Below are positions 44,734 through 53,195 of a DNA stretch of 64,000 nucleotides, piece after piece; the stretch's first letter is position 1, and each line of letters opens with the position of its first letter. The stretch comes from CBDBND01 sp965207985 (lineage in GTDB: Bacteria > Pseudomonadota > Alphaproteobacteria > Rhodospirillales > Rhodospirillaceae): positions 1 through 64,000 of the forward strand of contig CBDBND010000017.1 of NCBI GenBank assembly GCA_965207985.1, given 5' to 3'. The notes below the pieces were generated by a model, which saw only the letters and a list, made by a program, of their open reading frames with translations, did no database searches and was not told where the DNA came from. Position numbers and translations under genes: made by a program.

Positions 44734-45728
44734 CCCGGAAGGCCACGTGGACTCTCATGGCCGCTGTCGTGGTGCTGGCTTTCTCTGCGGGCCTGGTGCT
44801 GGAAGGCTATTCCCTGCGCGTACTCACTCTCGGGCTCATCGCCGCCGTTGCGGTGCTGGGACTCAACCTCGTGTTCGGTTACTGCGGTTTGATCCATCTC
44901 GGCCAGGCCGGGTTCGTTGGTCTCGGCGCCTATACCTCGGCGTTGCTGACCACCAAGGCGGGCTGGCCCATGGCCCTGTCCATCCCGGCGGCGGTTCTTT
45001 TAACGGCCGTGGTTGCAGGCATGATCAGCGTGCCCCTGTTGCGCCTGAAAGGGCATTACCTGGCGCTCGCGACTGTCGGTGTGAATGTGGTGTTGGAGTT
45101 GGTGGCGAAGAACTGGGTCGAGCTGACCAATGGCTACAACGGCATCGCCGGCATTCCCCGGTTGGCCGAAGCGGTGTCCACCGGTGATCCCGACCGCACG
45201 TTTTTGCTCATCGCCACGGTCGTCATACTCATCGGAATTGGCTTGTCGGCACGCCTGCGGGAGTCCCATTTGGGCCGGGCCATGATCGCCGTGCGCGACA
45301 ATGAAACAGCCGCCATGGTCTCCGGCGTTGATGTGGTGCGGGTGCGGGTGACGGCGTTTGTTTTGGGGGCCGTGTTTGCAGCCGTGGCGGGTGTGCTGTT
45401 TGCCCACTACACCGGGTTCATTTCTCCCACCGATTTCGGCGTGCCCATTTCCATTCTCTATCTGGTGATGATCATCGTCGGTGGAGAAGCGGCCATCGGC
45501 GGGGTCATCGCCGGTGCGGTGATCATGACCTTCCTGCCTGAACTGCTGCGCGATGCGGCGGAACGTCTGGTCGCCATTGGCTTGTCGGACGGCGGGCTGG
45601 TGGTGCGTCTTTTGGACGAAGGCTATCTCGCTGTCTACGGACTTATCACCCTGTTGGTCCTGGTGTTCATGCCCAAGGGTCTGGCGGGTCTCGTCCGCAC
45701 CCTCTCAATACGGGGGCGGGCGGCATGA
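44730..45728 (+). CDS. livM: LivM-type branched-chain-amino-acid ABC permease
   Basis: A 332-residue inner-membrane permease. AVAVLGLNLVFGYCGLIHLG then QAGFVGLGAYTSALL, LRLKGHYLALATVGVNVVLE, YNGIAGIPRL and RAMIAVRDNETAAMVSGVDV are the LivM landmarks. It pairs with the LivH half of the preceding fusion. The ATG overlaps that gene's stop (ATGA), and its own stop overlaps the livG start in the same way. Confidence 0.92.
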   Translation: MTRKATWTLMAAVVVLAFSAGLVLEGYSLRVLTLGLIAAVAVLGLNLVFGYCGLIHLGQAGFVGLGAYTSALLTTKAGWPMALSIPAAVLLTAVVAGMISVPLLRLKGHYLALATVGVNVVLELVAKNWVELTNGYNGIAGIPRLAEAVSTGDPDRTFLLIATVVILIGIGLSARLRESHLGRAMIAVRDNETAAMVSGVDVVRVRVTAFVLGAVFAAVAGVLFAHYTGFISPTDFGVPISILYLVMIIVGGEAAIGGVIAGAVIMTFLPELLRDAAERLVAIGLSDGGLVVRLLDEGYLAVYGLITLLVLVFMPKGLAGLVRTLSIRGRAA

Positions 45729-46495
45729 CCGACTTGGTTGCGGTAGAGGGTCTGACCAAAACCTTCGGCGGTCTCACAGCCGTGGACGATGTCTCTTTTT
45801 CTGTCTCCTCCGGTGAAGCCTTCGCCATCATCGGACCGAACGGGGCAGGGAAGTCGACAGTCTTGAACATGATGTCCGGACTGATGCCGGTCACCAAAGG
45901 GTCCATCCTTATAGACGGCGAGTCCGTATCCGGGTGGGCGGCCCACCGTATCCGCGCCGCCGGTGTGGGACGGACATTTCAGAACGGCCGGCTCTTTGCC
46001 CGTCTTACCGTGTTGGAAAATGTTCTCGTCGGGGCACAGCCCGACGCCCGTGGCAGCGTGTTCGACATCCTCTTTCGACGCTATCGGTACGACAGGTTTG
46101 AAAAGGACATGCACGACCGGGCTCATGCGGCTCTCGACCGCCTTGGCCTGGCGCCGCTTGCTGACGAAACCGTTGGGTCTTTAGCCTACGGCGTGCAACG
46201 CAATGTAGAAATCGCCCGCGCCCTGGCTGCCAATGCAAAAGTGCTGCTGTTGGACGAACCCGCTGCCGGACTCAACAGTAGGGAAACCGATGTGTTGTTG
46301 GCTGTGCTCAACGGACTTAGGAACGACGGCATAGCTGTTGTTCTCATCGAACACGACATGGGTTTGGTGATGCGCTGGTCCGACCGTATTGCCGTGCTCA
46401 ACTTCGGCGCCAAGATTTCAGAGGGTTCACCCTCCTTGGTGCGCTCCGATCCCAAAGTCATCGAAGCCTACTTGGGAACCGAAGCCCATGCTTGA
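45725..46495 (+). CDS. livG: LivG-type ABC transporter ATPase
   Basis: A 256-residue ATPase: Walker A GPNGAGKST, the Liv-specific GRTFQNGRLFARLTVLENVL, and Walker B VLLLDEPAAGLN. The signature reads LAYGVQRNVEIARAL; the usual Q after YG is replaced by V. It energises uptake together with the next gene; start and stop overlap both neighbours. Confidence 0.92.
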   Translation: MTDLVAVEGLTKTFGGLTAVDDVSFSVSSGEAFAIIGPNGAGKSTVLNMMSGLMPVTKGSILIDGESVSGWAAHRIRAAGVGRTFQNGRLFARLTVLENVLVGAQPDARGSVFDILFRRYRYDRFEKDMHDRAHAALDRLGLAPLADETVGSLAYGVQRNVEIARALAANAKVLLLDEPAAGLNSRETDVLLAVLNGLRNDGIAVVLIEHDMGLVMRWSDRIAVLNFGAKISEGSPSLVRSDPKVIEAYLGTEAHA

Positions 46496-47204
46496 GATCG
46501 GTGCCCTCGAAATTCGCTATGGGCCGGTCGAAGCCCTCAAAGGTGTTTCACTGACGGTCGGCAAAGGCGAGACCGTGGCGCTGCTCGGCGCCAACGGGGC
46601 TGGCAAAACCACCCTGTTGCGTGCGGTCTCGGGCTTGGTGAAACCCGCATCGGGCACTGTCTCCATGGCGGGAGAGTCCTTGACCGGCATGTCCGTGGAA
46701 AAACGGGTGCGGGCCGGGCTGGTTCATGTACCCGAACGCCGGTGCATTTTCGGCGGATTGACCGTGGAGGAAAATCTCGCCGTTGCCGCCAGCGCCTGGC
46801 GCGGCTTTGGTCAATCCATCACTGCGGATCTTGAAAAGGTCTACGCCTTTCTCCCGCGTTTGGCCGAGCGACGGAGACAAAGGGGATGGTCCTTGTCCGG
46901 CGGCGAACAACAAATGCTTGCCATCGGCCGCGCCCTCATGGCCCGGCCCAAAGTCCTGCTCCTCGATGAGCCCAGTCTGGGTCTGGCGCCGGTCATTGCC
47001 CAGGACGTCTTCGCCCGTATACGGGCCATCGCTGCGGATGGGGTCACTGTCTTGGTGGTGGAACAGAATACGGTGCTGGCCTTGTCCGTGGCCAGCCGTG
47101 GTTATGTGCTGGAAACGGGGACCCTGGCCTTGGCAGGATCAAGCCAGGACTTGCTCAAGGACCCCAAAGTGCGCGAAGCCTATCTCGGCAGCGACGCGGC
47201 TTAA
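46488..47204 (+). CDS. livF: LivF-type ABC transporter ATPase
   Basis: A 238-residue ATPase: Walker A GANGAGKTT, LVHVPERRCIFGGLTVEENL, signature LSGGEQQMLAIGRAL, Walker B VLLLDEPSLGLAP and VVEQNT. The ATG at 46488 overlaps livG by 8 bases; the frame is open further upstream, but this start fits the family N-terminus (MLEIGALEIRYG). It completes the transporter set. Confidence 0.92.
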   Translation: MLEIGALEIRYGPVEALKGVSLTVGKGETVALLGANGAGKTTLLRAVSGLVKPASGTVSMAGESLTGMSVEKRVRAGLVHVPERRCIFGGLTVEENLAVAASAWRGFGQSITADLEKVYAFLPRLAERRRQRGWSLSGGEQQMLAIGRALMARPKVLLLDEPSLGLAPVIAQDVFARIRAIAADGVTVLVVEQNTVLALSVASRGYVLETGTLALAGSSQDLLKDPKVREAYLGSDAA

Positions 47205-47221
47205 CCAAAAGGGAAGTCCGG

Positions 47222-48874
47222 ATGAACGAAGGCGCGCTTGGCATGTTTCAAAGTCTGCTTGGACCGGACGGGGTCATTACCGATGCGGACGAGCTGACCT
47301 ATTACGCCACTGACATTTCCGGTGAAGGCGATGTACCGCCCCTGTGCGTGCTCAAACCCATTGCCGTCGATCAATTATGTCAGGCGGTGACGATCGCCAA
47401 CGGGTTAGGTCTGCCCATGGTGCCGCGGGGCGGCGGCATGTCCTACACCCAAGGCTATCTTCCCGAACGGCCCAATACGGTGATGTTCGACTTAAGCGCG
47501 CTCAACCAGATCGAAGAGATCAACGAAGCGGACATGTATGTCACGGTGCAGGCCGGCTGCACCTGGGGGGCGCTTTACGATGCTTTGAAAGACCGCGGCT
47601 TGCGCACCCCTTACTTCGGGCCGTTGTCCGGAATCGCTTCCACGGTCGGCGGGGCGGCCAGCAACAACTCCACCTTCTTCGGCTCGGGCACCCACGGCGC
47701 CATGGCCGAGAACGTGCTTGGTCTGGATGTGGTGTTGGCCGACGGCTCGTTGTTGGAGACAGGCGCATCTGCCGCGGAAGGACGGGTGCCTTTTCTGCGG
47801 TCTTTCGGTCCTGACATGACCGGACTTTTTCTCGGCGATTGCGGCGCCTTCGGCATCAAGGCACGGGTCACGCTTCGCCTCATCACTTTGCCTGTGGTCG
47901 AAGATTATTTGTCCTATGCCTTCGAGCGTATCGAAGATATCGCTGAAACGCATGTGGCGTTGGCCAAAGAGAACGTTGTTGCCGAACAATGGGGGATCGA
48001 CCCAGTCGGCAATCAGCATCTGGCGGCCAAGGGGTTCGACTTTCTTGAAGGTCTGGGGTTCATCAAAGACGTGGCATCTGCGTCCGACGGTGTGGTCAAA
48101 GCCATCGGTTCCGTCGGCAAAATGCTGGTGGATGGTCACCGCTCCGTTGACCGTTCCGGTTATGTTCTGCATGTGGTGGTGGAAGGGGTGGACGAAAAAG
48201 AAACCGCTTGGAAAGCGGACCGGGTACGCCGCATATGCACGCCCATGGCCTTGCGCGAATTGCCCAATACCATTCCCCAAGTGACCCGCGCCAAACCCTT
48301 CCGACCCATCAAGGCGTTGCTCGGGCCCGAGGGGGAGAACTGGCTGCCGGTCCATGGGTTGTTTCCGTTGTCAAGCGCGGCGGAAATTTCCGCTGTCACC
48401 GACGAGTACTTTGCCCGCCATCGGGAGCTCATGGAAAAACATGAGATTACCTTCTCCTATCTCACCGGCGCGTCGTCGACCAGCTTCCTGATCGAACCCA
48501 TGTTCTATTGGAAAGACCGGCTGCATCCGTTCCATCAACGCCATGTCACCGATGGCCAAAAAGAAAAATACGGTAACACGCCCGCCGATGAAGAAACCCG
48601 GGAACAGGTGATGAAACTCCGGCGCGATCTCGCCGGCCTATGGGATGCCTTCGGCGCCAGCCATCATCAGTTGGGCCGCCACTATCCCTACGCCAGTCAG
48701 CTCTCTTCCGCCGCCCGGGCCACCGCCATCGCCATCAAGTCGGTGCTCGACCCCAAAGGTCTGATGAACCCCGGCGTGCTGGAACTTACCGGCGAAGGGG
48801 ACGGGGTGAAAAAGATGACCAAGTTTCCGGAGTTTCCCCAGGACCTGCTCAAAGACCAAAGGAATGTGATTTAG
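47222..48874 (+). CDS. FAD-linked oxidase (FAD_binding_4 / GlcD-like dehydrogenase)
   Basis: A 550-residue flavoprotein. The PCMH-type FAD domain shows VLKPIAVDQLCQAVTIANGL, MVPRGGGMSYTQGYLPE, VQAGCTWGALYDALKDRGLR and TVGGAASNNSTFFGSGTHGA. The C-terminal domain has HQLGRHYPYASQLS and the closing DPKGLMNPGVLEL. Relatives oxidise 2-hydroxy acids, or p-cresol-like phenols in the vanillyl-alcohol oxidase group. AGGGAAG precedes the ATG, 17 bases after livF. It probably oxidises the imported compound or an early intermediate. Confidence 0.82.
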   Translation: MNEGALGMFQSLLGPDGVITDADELTYYATDISGEGDVPPLCVLKPIAVDQLCQAVTIANGLGLPMVPRGGGMSYTQGYLPERPNTVMFDLSALNQIEEINEADMYVTVQAGCTWGALYDALKDRGLRTPYFGPLSGIASTVGGAASNNSTFFGSGTHGAMAENVLGLDVVLADGSLLETGASAAEGRVPFLRSFGPDMTGLFLGDCGAFGIKARVTLRLITLPVVEDYLSYAFERIEDIAETHVALAKENVVAEQWGIDPVGNQHLAAKGFDFLEGLGFIKDVASASDGVVKAIGSVGKMLVDGHRSVDRSGYVLHVVVEGVDEKETAWKADRVRRICTPMALRELPNTIPQVTRAKPFRPIKALLGPEGENWLPVHGLFPLSSAAEISAVTDEYFARHRELMEKHEITFSYLTGASSTSFLIEPMFYWKDRLHPFHQRHVTDGQKEKYGNTPADEETREQVMKLRRDLAGLWDAFGASHHQLGRHYPYASQLSSAARATAIAIKSVLDPKGLMNPGVLELTGEGDGVKKMTKFPEFPQDLLKDQRNVI

Positions 48875-48895
48875 CACGTACAGAGGAAAGTGATC

Positions 48896-48945
48896 TAACG
48901 CGCGCATTATGAAACGTGCAACATTTCAGGACGTGGCGCGCGTTA
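48896..48945. promoter_or_regulatory. Nested inverted repeats before the dienelactone hydrolase gene
   Basis: TAACGCGCGC (48896-48905) and GCGCGCGTTA (48936-48945) are a perfect 10-bp inverted repeat. Within the loop TGAAACGT-GCA-ACATTTCA (48910-48928) forms a second dyad with one mismatch. Just before, GTGATTTAGC (48866) and GTGATCTAAC (48890) are near-identical direct repeats. The GAGGAG ribosome site of the next gene starts 3 bases after the outer arm. An operator with internal promoter, or an RNA hairpin controlling the downstream genes, is likely. Confidence 0.55.
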
Positions 48946-48958
48946 AAGAGGAGTCACC

Positions 48959-49636
48959 ATGACCACCCCCGAACTGCAAGCCATCACCACCCCAGCCTGG
49001 CGCGATACGTCGGCCATGGTGGCCGTGCCCAACGCGTTTCCGGCTCCGGGCATGGTGTTGTTCCATGCCTTTCGCGGGTTGACCCAGGAGTTCATCGACT
49101 TTGCCGAGTTCTACGCCGGCAAAGGCTATTACGCTGTCGCCCCCGATCTCTACAAAGGCGAGGTAACCGAAGACTTCGACGAAGCTTACGCCCTCATGGA
49201 CGCCATGGACGAAGAGGAATGCACCGACATGGCCGTGGCCTGGGTGGATTGGCTGCGCAAACAGAACGGATGCTCCGGCAAAGTGGGGACAGTCGGGTGG
49301 TGCCTAGGCGGCACCTGGTCGCTGAACACCTCCGTCGCCACGCCAATCGACGCCACGGTGGTCTACTACGGCAGCGTCGCCAAAACCGAAGAAGAGTTAA
49401 CCGCTCTCAAAGGGCCGGTGCTCGGTCATTTCGGCACTGAGGACCAATACTTCGGCAAGGACATGGTCGATGCCTTCGAGGCTGAAATGAAAAAGGCCGG
49501 CAAGCCATTTGCCAACTATTGGTACGAAGCGGATCATGCCTTTGCCAACACCGGCGCACCCTCTTTCGATGCGGAAGCGGCCAAGGAAGCAGATGCCCGC
49601 ACCTTTTCGTTTCTTGAAAAATTCTTGGCGGACTGA
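48959..49636 (+). CDS. Dienelactone hydrolase family protein
   Basis: A 225-residue alpha/beta hydrolase with the dienelactone-hydrolase triad: Cys nucleophile in GTVGWCLGGTWSL, Asp in GTEDQYFG and His in EADHAFANTGAPSFD. Classical members open lactones formed after ortho ring cleavage of (chloro)catechols. GAGGAG precedes the ATG. It is followed without gap by an aldehyde dehydrogenase gene, suggesting consecutive steps. The upstream palindromes may let this second half of the run be regulated separately. Confidence 0.86.
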   Translation: MTTPELQAITTPAWRDTSAMVAVPNAFPAPGMVLFHAFRGLTQEFIDFAEFYAGKGYYAVAPDLYKGEVTEDFDEAYALMDAMDEEECTDMAVAWVDWLRKQNGCSGKVGTVGWCLGGTWSLNTSVATPIDATVVYYGSVAKTEEELTALKGPVLGHFGTEDQYFGKDMVDAFEAEMKKAGKPFANYWYEADHAFANTGAPSFDAEAAKEADARTFSFLEKFLAD

Positions 49637-49642
49637 TTGCCC

Positions 49643-51097
49643 ATGACGCACCAGTTTGACGACCGGTTGATGTTCATCGGCGGCGACATGGTCGCCTCCC
49701 AAAGCGACGAGTGGATCAACTCGGTGAATCCCGCCAACGAAGAACAAATCGGCCGCGTGCCGTCAGCCTCGACAGACGATGTCAGGGCCGCCGTTGCTGC
49801 GGCGAAGGCGGCGCAGCCGGACTGGACCGCCAAGTCCATCTTCGAGCGGGGCGCCTTGCTACGCGCGTTGGCGGCGAAGTTCCGGGACAAAGCCCAAGAC
49901 ATTCTCACCATGGAAGCGACGGACACGGGCAACACCATCGCCAAACTGGGCGGGGATGTACAAATTGCCGCCGCTTATTTGGAATACTTCGCCGGACTGG
50001 CAACGGAAATGAAAGGGGACACGGTCCCCGCCTCGCCCGGCAACATACATTTCTCTTTGCGCGAACCCTACGGCGTGGTGGCGCGTATCGTGCCGTTCAA
50101 TCATCCGTTCATGTTCGCCGGGGCGCACCTGGCCTCACCCCTGACCGCCGGCAACACAGTGGTAGTGAAAACGCCGGAGACGAGTCCGCTCACCGGTTCC
50201 TTGCTGGCGCAATGCTGTAAGGAGATTTTGCCCCCGGGTGTGGTCAACATCAATTCCGGTTTCGGCGTACCGGCGGGCGATGCGCTGGTGCGTCACCCCG
50301 ACGTGCACCGCATTGGCTTCACCGGGTCCCTGACAACCGGTCTTGCCATTCAAAAAGCGGCAGCGGAGTCGGCGGTTAAGCATGTCTCTTTGGAATTGGG
50401 GGGTAAAAACCCGCTCGTTGTTTTTCCCGACGCGGACTTAGATCGTGTCGAAGATGCGTCCATCGCCGGAATGAACTTTTCCTGGGCCGGGCAGTCCTGC
50501 GGTTCAACCAGCCGCATCCTCGCTCATGAAAGCGTTTACGACGAACTGGTGGAACGGGTTGCCGCCCGTACGAACGCCGTGGTCGTCGGCGACCCGCTCG
50601 ATCCGGCCTCGGAAATGGGACCGGTCAATTCCAAGGGGCATTTTGAGCGAGTGCTGGGTTTTGTGGAGTCTGGAAAGCATTCCGGCGCCAAGCTGGTGGC
50701 CGGTGGCGAGCGGCCCAAGGGCGAGGATTTCAAACGGGGGTATTGGTTGCAGCCCACTGTGTTCGCCGATGCGTCCATGGACATGGAAGTGGCGCGGGAG
50801 GAAATCTTCGGACCGGTGGTGACCATGCTCAAATGGTCCACCCGCGAAGAGGCCGTCGCCATGGCTAACGCCACCGACTACGGTTTGACCACGGCCATCT
50901 ACACCAACGATTTGCAGGCCGCGATGACCACGGCACAAGAGGTGGACACCGGCTACGTGTGGATTAATGGCGTCGCACAACACTATGTCGGCTTGCCCTT
51001 CGGCGGGGTGAAAAATTCCGGCCTTGGCGGCGAAGAGGCGTTGGAAGAATTGCTCAGCTATACCCGCACGAAAACGGTCAACGTTCTGTTGAACTGA
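49643..51097 (+). CDS. NAD(P)+-dependent aldehyde dehydrogenase
   Basis: A 484-residue enzyme oxidising an aldehyde to the acid. Motifs seen: VARIVPFNHPFMFAGAHLAS, VVKTPETSPLTGS, IGFTGSLTTG, VSLELGGKNPLVVFPDADLD (catalytic Glu) and SWAGQSCGSTSRI (catalytic Cys). The closest types oxidise betaine, succinate or muconate semialdehydes. The ATG at 49643 lies 6 bases after the hydrolase stop; a TTG at 49637 is possible. Confidence 0.92.
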   Translation: MTHQFDDRLMFIGGDMVASQSDEWINSVNPANEEQIGRVPSASTDDVRAAVAAAKAAQPDWTAKSIFERGALLRALAAKFRDKAQDILTMEATDTGNTIAKLGGDVQIAAAYLEYFAGLATEMKGDTVPASPGNIHFSLREPYGVVARIVPFNHPFMFAGAHLASPLTAGNTVVVKTPETSPLTGSLLAQCCKEILPPGVVNINSGFGVPAGDALVRHPDVHRIGFTGSLTTGLAIQKAAAESAVKHVSLELGGKNPLVVFPDADLDRVEDASIAGMNFSWAGQSCGSTSRILAHESVYDELVERVAARTNAVVVGDPLDPASEMGPVNSKGHFERVLGFVESGKHSGAKLVAGGERPKGEDFKRGYWLQPTVFADASMDMEVAREEIFGPVVTMLKWSTREEAVAMANATDYGLTTAIYTNDLQAAMTTAQEVDTGYVWINGVAQHYVGLPFGGVKNSGLGGEEALEELLSYTRTKTVNVLLN

Positions 51098-51192
51098 TCC
51101 AAGACAAAGACGTGCATCCACCGATCAAGCCACGCTTACCGCTCGGCATTAGGTTTGCCTTTTCGTAGAACAGGTCGGTCAAGGGGGACGCC

Positions 51193-52428
51193 ATGAGCGA
51201 GCAAGATCGGGTGCTGGTGGTCGGCGGCGGGCCGGTGGGCATGATCACCGCCTTGCGGCTGGCGCAGCTTGAAATTCCCGCGGTCGTTTTTGACGCGCTT
51301 GCGGAGACGCCGACAGCGCACCGGGCGGCCACCACCCATTCCTCCACGCTTGATCTTCTGGATACCGTTGGCATCGCCGATACGGTGATCGACCGGGGTC
51401 TTACCGCCCGGTATTTCCAATACCGCTACCGGCAGACCAACGAGATTTTCGCCGAGTTCGATTTCGGCCGTCTCGAAGGAGAAAGCAATCACCCGTACGC
51501 GGTGCAACTGGAACAGCATAAGACAGTCGCCATTGCCCTGGAGGCTGCCGAAAAGTTTCCCCACTTTCAGTTTCACCGCGAGCACAATGTGTTGGATGTC
51601 ACCAACGCCGCTGACCATGTGGAGGTGACGACACGGACGCCGGACGGCGACGAACGGCGCTGGCGCGGGCGTTATCTCATGGGCTGCGACGGAGGACGGT
51701 CGACCGTGCGCAAGTCTCAGGACATCGATTTCCCCGGTTTCACCTGGGAAGAGCGGTTCATCATTGTCGCCTCTTACTTTGATTACGAAGAAGCGGACAA
51801 CTACCGCTACCGCAATTATCTCGCCGATCCGGACATGTGGTGCTCCGTGTTCAAAATTCCCGGTCCGGACGAGCCGGAAAACGAAAAAGGTATGTGGCGC
51901 AATCTGTTTCCGGTGATGACCGACGACCCCGATGATGTGGTGACCTCCGACGATCACATCCGGCATCTGATCGATGAATGTTTTTCCTTCGCCGGTGACC
52001 TGAAGATCGTTCACAAAAATCTCTACACCGTGCATCAGCGTGTGGCGGAGAGTTTTCACAAAGGCCGTGTCTTGCTGGCAGGAGATTCCGCACACATTAA
52101 CAATCCCCTCGGCGGCATGGGGATGAACTCCGGCATAGCCGATGGTCTTAACATTGCTGAGAAAATCGGCCAGGCCTGGCACGACGATGACGTCGATGAT
52201 CAGGCGTTGTTTGCCAGATACGACCGGCAGCGCCGGCCGTTGGCGCAAAAGTATGTCCAAGCCCAGTCCATTCAGAACAAGGAAACCTTGCAAGCCAAGG
52301 ATCCGGCCAAAGCCAACGCCCGTTTCGAGGAATTGCGCAAGACCGCGGACGATCCTGTGCGCCACAAAGCCTTCCTCATGAATGCCTCGCTCATCAACAT
52401 GGTCCGCGAAGCCGCGGCAATCGAGTGA
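51193..52428 (+). CDS. FAD-dependent aromatic monooxygenase (PheA/TfdB-UbiH type)
   Basis: A 411-residue class A flavin hydroxylase. The FAD motif VLVVGGGPVGMITALRLAQL opens the protein, DG-type motif YLMGCDGGRSTVRK is central, and GRVLLAGDSAHINNPLGGMG binds the FAD ribityl chain. These enzymes hydroxylate phenolic acids with NAD(P)H and O2. It follows the aldehyde dehydrogenase by 95 bases and precedes a methyltransferase gene. It offers the only obvious oxygenation step of the cluster. Confidence 0.9.
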   Translation: MSEQDRVLVVGGGPVGMITALRLAQLEIPAVVFDALAETPTAHRAATTHSSTLDLLDTVGIADTVIDRGLTARYFQYRYRQTNEIFAEFDFGRLEGESNHPYAVQLEQHKTVAIALEAAEKFPHFQFHREHNVLDVTNAADHVEVTTRTPDGDERRWRGRYLMGCDGGRSTVRKSQDIDFPGFTWEERFIIVASYFDYEEADNYRYRNYLADPDMWCSVFKIPGPDEPENEKGMWRNLFPVMTDDPDDVVTSDDHIRHLIDECFSFAGDLKIVHKNLYTVHQRVAESFHKGRVLLAGDSAHINNPLGGMGMNSGIADGLNIAEKIGQAWHDDDVDDQALFARYDRQRRPLAQKYVQAQSIQNKETLQAKDPAKANARFEELRKTADDPVRHKAFLMNASLINMVREAAAIE

Positions 52429-52441
52429 CGCAGGTGGCGCC

Positions 52442-53188
52442 GTGACTCATGACATTCCGGAAACGCCCTATCCCGGTGCCGAACCCACCCTCAACGCCCA
52501 TGGGTTTATGCTCGAGGCGCTCGACTCTTACGCGGAAGCATTCATCGCTTTTGCCGCAGAGTCCGGGGGAGAGGTGCTCGATATGGGCTGCGCTTATGGG
52601 GTGGCGACCTTGGCAGCCCTCGATGCGGGGGCTGCATCTGGACTGCGTGTCTGCGCCTGTGACATGGAACTGCGGCACCTGGAAGTTTTGGAAGAGCGTG
52701 TCTCCGCTGATCAGGCATCCCGACTGCGTACGGTTACGGGTGCGCTTCCTACCGTGCAGTTTCCCGTTCACGCGTTTAAAGCCATCTTGGCATCCCGCGT
52801 GATTCATTTTCTGACAGGGGACGACATACGCACTTCCCTCAAAGCCATGTTTGACTGGCTTGAACCCGGTGGGCGCCTCTATCTCGTTGCCGATACGCCC
52901 TACATGCCGGGATGGAGCGATATAATTCCATTCTATGAGGTGGCCAAATCAAAGGGCGAGGAATGGCCCGGGTTTATTCCCGACTTCGCCAAATACACCA
53001 AGACCAATGCTGCTGGTCACGGACCCGACTTTGTAAACACCCTGGATCCGGATATTTTGGAGCGGGAGTGCCGTCTGGCCGGATTTGACGTGGAACGCGC
53101 GTCCTTTTTCGGCCTGCAGCGGTTGGGCGATGAAGCCAATGGCAAAGAGCATGCCGGATGTGCTGCCCGCAAACCCGTATCAAGGTGA
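52442..53188 (+). CDS. SAM-dependent methyltransferase
   Basis: A 248-residue class I methyltransferase starting at a GTG (THDIPETPYPG). The SAM motif is GGEVLDMGCAYGVATLAALD, then CACDMELRHLEVLEERV, ILASRVIHFLTGDDI (motif IV region), and LEPGGRLYLVAD. It most resembles UbiE/methyltransferase_12/25 enzymes. The start codon lies 13 bases after the monooxygenase stop. O-methylation or demethylation of a hydroxylated intermediate is possible but unproven. Confidence 0.75.
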   Translation: MTHDIPETPYPGAEPTLNAHGFMLEALDSYAEAFIAFAAESGGEVLDMGCAYGVATLAALDAGAASGLRVCACDMELRHLEVLEERVSADQASRLRTVTGALPTVQFPVHAFKAILASRVIHFLTGDDIRTSLKAMFDWLEPGGRLYLVADTPYMPGWSDIIPFYEVAKSKGEEWPGFIPDFAKYTKTNAAGHGPDFVNTLDPDILERECRLAGFDVERASFFGLQRLGDEANGKEHAGCAARKPVSR

Positions 53189-53195
53189 CAGAGAC

